Source: Candidatus Pacearchaeota archaeon CG10_big_fil_rev_8_21_14_0_10_35_13
GTDB lineage: Archaea > Nanobdellota > Nanobdellia > Pacearchaeales > GW2011-AR1
Length of the DNA stretch: 5,991 nucleotides
NCBI GenBank assembly: GCA_002763035.1
Contig: PFDC01000091.1
Span: 1-5,991, forward strand
Direction: 5' to 3'
Shown here: positions 1 to 5,100 of the stretch, piece by piece
Layout: each line of letters starts with the position of its first letter
Position numbering within the stretch: position 1 is the stretch's first letter
Notes under the pieces: model-generated
What the model was told of the DNA's origin: nothing
The model's input: only the letters and a program-made list of their open reading frames with translations
Databases searched by the model: none
Made by a program: the position numbers and the translations under genes

Positions 1-599
1 ATCAGGTAAGGATAATTCATTTTTGTTAATTCGTACATTAAGTCTTTATCATAAAATCCTCTATCAAATAATATCAGATTTATTTTCCCAATATAATCTT
101 TTATTAATGATAAGCAGTGTATTATTACACTGCTTTTATAATGTCCTATCATTATTGGAATTGATATTAATGGTATTTTTTCTGGGATATCGTCGGAGAT
201 TATGCTGCAAGTCAGAAATTTAAAATGCCCTGTTATGGCATCTTTTCCAGTCCATCCATGGATGTCAAATCCTTGAACATTACCATAAAAATCCTCTTCA
301 GTATAATCAAATGCTAGAATAACTTCTTTTTCTGATAACGAAATATTTTTAGAAATTCTTTTGATATATTCTAGATAAGCCTGTTCCATCATGCTTATCA
401 AAGATTCTTTAATTCTTAAGTGAATTGTATCTGTTTTATTGCTTACATTTTCAAGATAAGAATTGTAAGCTACGGATTCTAGCAACGGGACTATGAAATT
501 AAATCCGTTCAGATTACTTTCTTTTCTGTTAATTCCTAAACCGTCGTCTATAAACCACATTAAGGCGTCTAAACTTCTACATAATCTTTTTTCATTCAT
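1..599 (-). CDS. DDE transposase of an archaeal IS, C-terminus cut off by window edge
   Basis: Reading leftwards from ATG 599-597, the frame stays open to position 1, giving about 199 residues with no stop. Expected role: cutting and joining the ends of its insertion sequence through a two-metal DDE active site. Two acidic motifs are visible: Asp98 in 'VILAFDYTEEDFYG' (codon 306-308), and Asp179 in 'NLILFDRGFYDKDLM' (codon 63-65), a typical second-Asp strand followed by RGF. The final Glu would lie beyond the left edge. The start overlaps the stop of the upstream DUF2080 gene by 8 nt (ATGAATGA), which suggests translational coupling. The N-terminal part is helical and rich in Leu, Ile and Lys. 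Pairing with DUF2080 points to an archaeal IS of ISA1214-like type, but that family name is from memory and uncertain. Whether the element is intact cannot be judged here. Confidence 0.8.
   Translation of the reverse strand, partial: MNEKRLCRSLDALMWFIDDGLGINRKESNLNGFNFIVPLLESVAYNSYLENVSNKTDTIHLRIKESLISMMEQAYLEYIKRISKNISLSEKEVILAFDYTEEDFYGNVQGFDIHGWTGKDAITGHFKFLTCSIISDDIPEKIPLISIPIMIGHYKSSVIIHCLSLIKDYIGKINLILFDRGFYDKDLMYELTKMNYPYL
112..135. repeat. Perfect 10-bp inverted repeat with 4-nt loop inside the transposase gene
   Basis: Arms AAGCAGTGTA (112-121) and TACACTGCTT (126-135) are exact reverse complements separated by TTAT. On the transposase mRNA this would form a stable hairpin. It lies in coding sequence ('KSSVIIHCL') and does not break the frame. 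It may be chance, or an RNA structure that affects transposase translation or decay. Confidence 0.6.
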
Positions 600-750
600 C
601 TGCGATTACCACAAATACTTTCTTACCAATAAACTCTTTTGGAAAATCAATTCTCCCACTTGTTCCAAAAGGTTTTACTGTTCTTTCAAGAAAACATTTA
701 ATTCCCTTTAAGGTAAGAGTTGATCTTCTTTCAATCTTGACCTTTTTCAT
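592..750 (-). CDS. DUF2080-type transposase-associated small protein
   Basis: Complete 52-residue ORF, ATG at 750-748 and TGA at 594-592. The sequence runs MKKVKIERRST..., then 'VKPFGTSGRIDFPKEFIGKKVFVVI'. The 'kpFGtSGrI-PKefIGKkV-VvI' pattern is the hallmark I recognise for Pfam DUF2080, a short archaeal family encoded next to transposases and possibly a swapped-hairpin AbrB-like DNA-binding fold. Its molecular function is not established; binding IS DNA or tuning transposase expression is an inference. It is the first gene of a two-gene unit with the transposase and overlaps it by 8 nt. The start codon lies about 24 nt below a TATA box, so the mRNA is probably leaderless, and no usable Shine-Dalgarno site is present. 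Its length is normal for the family. Confidence 0.8.
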   Translation of the reverse strand: MKKVKIERRSTLTLKGIKCFLERTVKPFGTSGRIDFPKEFIGKKVFVVIADE

Positions 751-769
751 ACCTATCTAATAGATAGGT
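751..769. promoter_or_regulatory. Perfect 19-bp palindrome abutting the DUF2080 start codon
   Basis: ACCTATCTAATAGATAGGT: 9-bp arms (751-759, 761-769) around a central A. It fills the space between the leftward TATA box (774-781) and the ATG (750-748), so a bound dimer would cover the transcription start. This is the geometry of an archaeal repressor site. Alternatives are a binding site for the transposase or DUF2080 protein, or part of the IS end. Confidence 0.55.
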
Positions 770-773
770 TAAG

Positions 774-781
774 TATTTAAA
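774..781 (-). promoter_or_regulatory. TATA box for the IS operon
   Basis: On the minus strand this reads TTTAAATA, close to the archaeal TATA consensus. Its centre is about 25-28 bp upstream of position 750, the usual distance from TATA box to transcription start, so transcription should begin at or next to the ATG (leaderless mRNA). Confidence 0.5.
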
Positions 782-906
782 CCTTTTGGAGTAATTTAAT
801 AGTACTAAATCTTATTCGGAGATACTGAGAAAATATTATAATAAAGAAGTGTATTCTGGAACAGATAAAACAATAAATAGTCAAATGACTAAGATGATTA
901 AGAATA
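782..906. other. Divergent intergenic region, no confident gene
   Basis: This A+T-rich 125-nt stretch lies between the leftward IS and the rightward gene at 907. It contains TATTATAATA (834-843), a possible TATA box for the downstream gene that would give a leader of about 40 nt. The gene at 907 has no Shine-Dalgarno site. A plus-strand frame is open from 795 to 974 (stop TGA 975-977) and reads like protein ('EILRKYYNKEVYSGTDKTIN'), but its first ATG is at 885. It may be a remnant of a gene broken by the IS. Confidence 0.4.
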
Positions 907-1521
907 ATGACCGTAAGATTAGAAGACGAAGTAAAGAAACCCCTAATACAGAAACACAAGAGATTACAAGTAATTGACATAAGAAAGGTTAATCCGGTAA
1001 TTCCCATAAGTTATGATAAACCCTTAGACTACCAACACTTATTAAGGAGTCCTGATGTAGAACCATCAATAAGAATACTAAAATACCTCAATGAACTAGG
1101 GCTGAAAACCTACCTTGGAGGAGGAGTATTCAAAAGACCAGCATTCGGAGATATTTATGATTTAGGAATAAGGCAAGATGGGAATAGGCTCCTAAAGAGG
1201 TATTTTGACGTAGACCTATTAGCCGTGGGAGAAGAAGGAACAGTAATAACTATATGCAAAGAATTAGAACGTATTAAAGAAAGTGATAAAACACCATGGG
1301 ATTACAGGAACATAAGATTTCTTGTAATGCCACAAGGAAGGGTGCCTTATATGAGTTTGGAAAGGGTAAGAAAATATTGGGTTGAACCAAGAGAAAAAAA
1401 TAAGGGAATCTCAAGATTTGACGTTAATATAGCAACAAATAGAGAATACTTAATACAAGGAATAATAAAACCAAGAATTAAGGGATTATTACAAGTAATT
1501 ATAGACACACTAAAACTATAA
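907..1521 (+). CDS. Uncharacterised protein with nucleotidyltransferase-like motifs
   Basis: A 204-residue ORF from ATG 907 to TAA 1519-1521. The nearest upstream in-frame stop is TGA 895-897, so 907 is the first possible ATG. I do not recognise a named family. Visible motifs recall the Pol-beta-type nucleotidyltransferase fold: 'TYLGGGV' (Gly71-73) after a helix, 'RYFDVDLLAVG' (Asp101, Asp103; an h-D-h-D strand), and a later 'SRFDVNIAT' (Asp172) that could supply the third metal-binding acid. The Gly-to-DxD spacing, about 28 residues, is longer than the usual 9-13, so the match is tentative. There are no membrane segments or signal peptide. Codons (ATA, AGA, GTA) match cdc48, so it looks resident rather than part of the IS. 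The following regulator has its own promoter 10 nt downstream. An alternative is a DPANN-specific protein with a chance DxD motif. Confidence 0.75.
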   Translation: MTVRLEDEVKKPLIQKHKRLQVIDIRKVNPVIPISYDKPLDYQHLLRSPDVEPSIRILKYLNELGLKTYLGGGVFKRPAFGDIYDLGIRQDGNRLLKRYFDVDLLAVGEEGTVITICKELERIKESDKTPWDYRNIRFLVMPQGRVPYMSLERVRKYWVEPREKNKGISRFDVNIATNREYLIQGIIKPRIKGLLQVIIDTLKL

Positions 1522-1530
1522 TAAAACACA

Positions 1531-1546
1531 GAAAAGTTTATAAATA
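1531..1546 (+). promoter_or_regulatory. Archaeal promoter (BRE + TATA) of the AbrB-like regulator
   Basis: GAAAAG (1531-1536, purine-rich BRE-like) directly precedes TTTATAAATA (1537-1546), an excellent archaeal TATA box and the best promoter in the window. Transcription should start near 1567-1570, giving a leader of about 15 nt without a Shine-Dalgarno site. The promoter begins 10 nt after the stop of the preceding gene, arguing for independent control. Confidence 0.7.
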
Positions 1547-1557
1547 GTTATCCCTGC

Positions 1558-1579
1558 GTATACACTGAAGGTATACACT
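1558..1579. promoter_or_regulatory. Direct repeat GTATACACT x2 at the transcription start: probable operator
   Basis: GTATACACT occurs at 1558-1566 and 1571-1579, separated by GAAG, so the copies are 13 bp apart. Each holds the 6-bp palindrome GTATAC. They straddle the expected start of transcription, 12 bp after the TATA box and 5 bp before the ATG. This suits a repressor that blocks polymerase. The obvious candidate is the AbrB-like protein encoded immediately downstream (autoregulation, inferred). Confidence 0.55.
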
Positions 1580-1583
1580 AAAT

Positions 1584-1925
1584 ATGGTTCAAGACTTATT
1601 TAATAACAAGATATTATGCAATAAATGTAACAAAGTAATGGCTAAGGGAGAAATATTAAAGAACGGATTCAAAATGAGAATCGTAAGGTGTGAAGAATGC
1701 AATGAAACAATAGTCCACCCAAGAGACCTAGCAGAATACGAACAATTTACTAACTTAAAGAACAAAACTTATAAAGTGAAATTACGATTAGTAGGTAATA
1801 GCTATGCAGTAAGCATACCTAAAGAAATCATTGATTTTGTTAGAGAACAAGAAAGAATGATGGACGACGTAGTAAGATTATGCTTTAACGAAGCAAGAAA
1901 GTTAAGCTTAATGTTTGGAGAATAA
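1584..1925 (+). CDS. Zinc-ribbon + AbrB/SpoVT-like DNA-binding regulator
   Basis: A 113-residue protein, ATG 1584 to TAA 1923-1925. The N-terminal half holds two Cys pairs, Cys12-x2-Cys15 ('CNKC') and Cys36-x2-Cys39 ('CEEC'), spaced as a four-Cys zinc ribbon. The C-terminal half (about 62-105) contains 'YKVKLRLVGNSYAVSIPKEIIDFV', the swapped-hairpin AbrB/MazE/SpoVT pattern (hydrophobic strand, G-N-S, then 'IPKEII'). Such proteins bind DNA as dimers. Zinc ribbon plus AbrB is a common archaeal combination for transcription factors and antitoxins. It has its own promoter and operator-like repeats, so it probably regulates itself. No toxin follows it: the next gene is cdc48, 156 nt downstream. 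The preceding gene may encode a nucleotidyltransferase, so a toxin-antitoxin pairing is possible but weak. The start lies just after the promoter and gives a complete first zinc knuckle. Confidence 0.85.
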   Translation: MVQDLFNNKILCNKCNKVMAKGEILKNGFKMRIVRCEECNETIVHPRDLAEYEQFTNLKNKTYKVKLRLVGNSYAVSIPKEIIDFVREQERMMDDVVRLCFNEARKLSLMFGE

Positions 1926-1950
1926 AAACGAAAAAATACGAGGAGAAAAC

Positions 1951-1994
1951 ATAAACAACAAAAAAAATGGAAAAAGAAAAAAATAATGAAATAA
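1951..1994 (+). repeat. 44-bp perfect direct repeat, copy 1 (false cdc48 start)
   Basis: Positions 1951-1994 are identical to 2066-2109 (offset 115 bp); the match breaks at the flanking base on each side. The repeat includes an A-rich leader, an ATG and codons for MEKEKNNEI. In this copy the frame leads into a 30-codon dead end instead of Cdc48. Confidence 0.9.
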
Positions 1995-2059
1995 TAACAT
2001 TAATAAATATAATGGGAAGTGTGGTTCAACGAAAGATGGTAGATGAACTGCTCAACTAA
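1967..2059 (+). other. 30-codon leader ORF sharing the first nine residues of Cdc48
   Basis: ATG 1967 to TAA 2057-2059 reads MEKEKNNEI followed by 'ITLINIMGSVVQRKMVDELLN'. The first nine residues come from the 44-bp duplication; the rest resembles nothing I recognise. It may be an uORF ahead of cdc48, a scar of tandem duplication, or untranslated. A GAGGAG at 1940-1945 is 21 nt upstream, too far for a normal ribosome site. Confidence 0.25.
2003..2012 (+). promoter_or_regulatory. Weak TATA-like candidate for cdc48
   Basis: ATAAATATAA in the unique spacer between the two repeats is the most TATA-like string upstream of cdc48. It would start transcription near 2033-2038 with a leader of about 45 nt. 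The surroundings are so A+T-rich that this could be chance, and cdc48 may also be read through from the promoter at 1531. Confidence 0.2.
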
Positions 2060-2065
2060 TAACAA

Positions 2066-2109
2066 ATAAACAACAAAAAAAATGGAAAAAGAAAAAAATA
2101 ATGAAATAA
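2066..2109 (+). repeat. 44-bp perfect direct repeat, copy 2 (true cdc48 start)
   Basis: Identical to 1951-1994. This copy contains the authentic Cdc48 initiation codon (2082-2084) and codons 1-9. An upstream in-frame TAA at 2067-2069 excludes an earlier start. There is no Shine-Dalgarno motif, only an A-run before the ATG. Confidence 0.9.
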
Positions 2110-5100
2110 AACTAAGAGTGGTGGAAGCATTACAAGACGATGCATATAAGGGAATAGCAAGAATAGACATAGAAATAATGAAGCACTTAGGATTACGAAG
2201 AGGAGATATAATAAGTATTAAAGGAGAAAGAGAAACCGTAGCAATAGTTGACAGAGCATACCCTGCAGACTTAGGAGAAAATATTATCAGAATCGACGGA
2301 ATAATAAGGAAGAATGCAAAAACAGGAATAGGAGAACCAGTAATTGTAAGTAAACCATTAGTAAAAGAAGCAAAGAAGATAACTATCGCACCAGCACAAA
2401 AAAATATTATGGTACAAGGAGACCCCGAAGGACTAAAGAGAGGACTATTAGGAAGAGCAGTAATAAAAGGAGACACTGTAGTACTCGGAGGAACTAACAG
2501 AAGAAGAGACATAATGGGAGACCTCGGAGGGGCAGGAGAACTAGACGAAATATTTGGTAGTTTAATGGACAGCATGGGAATGGGAGGAGGATTCAACCTC
2601 GGAGGAATAAGACAAATAAGATTCGTAGTAGTATCAACAACACCAGGACAAGCATGCATCATAACAGAAAATACTGAATTAACACTATCAAGCAAAGCAG
2701 TAGAAATAACAGAAGAAGGAGACTTACCAGAAGTAACCTACGAAGATATTGGAGGACTAACCGATGAAGTAAAAAAGATTAGAGAAATGGTAGAACTACC
2801 ACTAAAACACCCAGAAATATTCGAAAGGTTAGGAATAGAACCACCAAAAGGAGTATTATTACACGGACCTCCAGGAACAGGAAAAACATTATTAGCAAAG
2901 GCAGTAGCTCATGAAAGCGAAGCAAACTTTATACTATTAAACGGACCAGAAATAATGTGTGTTGGTGGAGAAACACCAATACTAACTAATCCCGAAGGCT
3001 ATGTTAAAGCAGAAAAAATTTATGAGAATGAAGGTAAGATTGAGGAATTAGGGAAATATTCAGTTAAAACTCTTAATAAACCACTAAGCACTTACGCATT
3101 CAAGGAAGGAAAAGTAGAGAAAGCACACATTACTCATGTAACAAAAATTAATGCTGAAGCTTATAAACTTAAGATGGACGATGGAAACGAAATCACTGCT
3201 TCAGAAAATCAGCCATTCTTGGTTTACGAAAATGGAGAATTAGTATGGAAAACTGTGAAGAATATTAAGGAGGGCGAGTTCATAGCAAGACTGAATAAAA
3301 TAGCCATTGAAGAGAAGAGCTTTAAAGTACCTATTGAGAAATTAAAAGAAAAGAACTTAATAGAAGAAGAAGGCAAATATGCAATTAATATTCGAAATCT
3401 TTCAAGAAGTAATTTTATTGTCTTACCTAACAAGACAACCCCGGAGTTGCTTGAATTATTAGGGTTGTTGGTTTCTGACGGCAACATTTCAGGTAAGGAT
3501 GATTCTATAGGGTTTTACAATCAAGATAAAGGCCTAATTGAACATTTTAAAAAGTTAGCTGGCAAGGTTTTTGGAATTACCAATTTTAAAGAGAAGAACA
3601 GGGGAAAAGATTTAGGGATAATTATTTATTCAAAATTATTAGTTGAATACTTAAAGATGTTAGGGATCACCAATGAAAATAAAGAAAACATTCCAGAATA
3701 CTTTTATAAGTTACCAAAGAATGAGGTGGAAGCATTCATCAGAGGATATTTTGATGGTGATGGAACAGTGTCAAGAATAAAGATTAAGAACATGATCTAT
3801 CCAACACCAGTGCTTTATAGTGTGAAGAAAGAGTTCTTAATGCAGATGCAAGCACTACTCTTATTGAAAACAGGAATTAGTTGCAGACTTAAAGAACATA
3901 AAACTCCTAAGGGCGTTATGCACAAATTAGTAGTGAGGGGCAATAGTGGAAGAATGAAATTCTTAAACATCGGAGCAGTAAGTAAACATAAAATTGAAGC
4001 TTTGAAAGAAATGAAAAAGGTGGTAAGAATTAAGGAACATGAGAACATCCCTCATCCTTCAATATTAATTGATGCAATAAGAACTCTGCCTTATAAAGAA
4101 TATCGCAACAAAGACTATTATATCTATAAGTCAGGCAAAGCAACAAAACATTCATTGAAAGTACTCCATGAAATTGCTAAACAGAATAGTCTCATTAATG
4201 ATTCTGTGGAAAAAGAATTTAATTTATTGATGAGGGATGATATAGGATGGGAAAGAGTAGATAACATTCTGCCAGAAGGGAAGAAAGTGCTTTATGACTT
4301 TACTGTAGATAAGGACAGCTTTACAGCAGCACCATATTACTTAATGCACAACTCAAAGTTCTATGGAGAATCAGAGAAGAACCTTAGAGCAAAATTCGAA
4401 GAAGCAGAAAAATCAGCACCTAGCATAATATTCATCGACGAAATAGACGCAATAGCACCAAAAAGAGAAGAAGCATACGGAGAAGTAGAAAGAAGAGTAG
4501 TATCACAATTATTAACCTTAATGGACGGACTAAACGCTAGAGGAAAAGTAGTAGTCATAGCAGCAACAAACAGACCTAACGCAATAGACCCAGCATTAAG
4601 AAGGGGAGGAAGATTTGACAGAGAAGTAGAAATAAACGTTCCAGACACTGAAGGAAGATTACAAATATTAAAGATACATACGAGAAACATGCCGTTAGCA
4701 TCCTCTGTTAAGAAAAGTTATCTTGAACAGGAAGTTAGTTTAATATCTAAAAAGATTAAAGACCTTGAATTAAAAGTGAAAACTGAAGATGACCGCGAGA
4801 TGAAAAAACAAATTCTGCAAGAAATTTCTACTAATAAAGAAGAACTTGACTATCTTCAAAAGATAGTTAATAAGTTTAGTGGAGATGAAAAGAAAGATGA
4901 TGGAATACTTAGTGGTTTAGTTAGTAACGAACGGGAGAAGGTAATTAACTTATTGAGAATAGGGATGTTAAAAGAATTAGCAGAAATAACTCATGGATTT
5001 GTAGGGGCAGATATCTCATCATTAGCCAAAGAAGCAGCAATGAGCGTATTAAGAGAAGCACTACCAAGGATCAATCTTAAAGAAACAGAAGAAATATCCG

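Larger units (their letters stand above)
1..783 (-). mobile_element. Insertion sequence, partial (right-hand end inside window)
   Basis: The two overlapping leftward genes (DUF2080 protein, then DDE transposase), with their own promoter, form the body of an IS. The other end lies left of position 1, so terminal inverted repeats and target-site duplication cannot be paired. The outer boundary is set at 783 only because the TATA region ends there. It could fall anywhere between about 751 and 900. The palindrome at 751-769 or the sequence just outside it may belong to the IS terminus. Confidence 0.6.

Noticed and set aside
23..223. Plus-strand short open frame inside the transposase gene
   Set aside because: The minus strand encodes the recognisable DRGFYD transposase motif here, so this is a shadow.
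777..1007. Minus-strand open frame with a hydrophobic, membrane-like product
   Set aside because: It overlaps the start of the plus-strand gene at 907 and the IS promoter; A+T-rich antisense DNA readily gives Ile/Leu/Phe-rich frames.
1940..1945. GAGGAG as a ribosome binding site
   Set aside because: It is 21 nt from the ATG at 1967 and 136 nt from the cdc48 start, and no ATG, GTG or TTG follows at normal spacing.
2000..2695. Long minus-strand open frame opposite the Cdc48 N domain
   Set aside because: It is the antisense shadow of a strongly codon-biased gene; the product is a low-complexity Ser/Pro/Leu/Ile string with no domain, and the plus strand is clearly Cdc48.
4701..4967. Second intein or mini-intein in D1
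   Set aside because: No Cys/Ser1 block A, block B or His-Asn terminus is present; the segment is helical and should remain in the mature protein.
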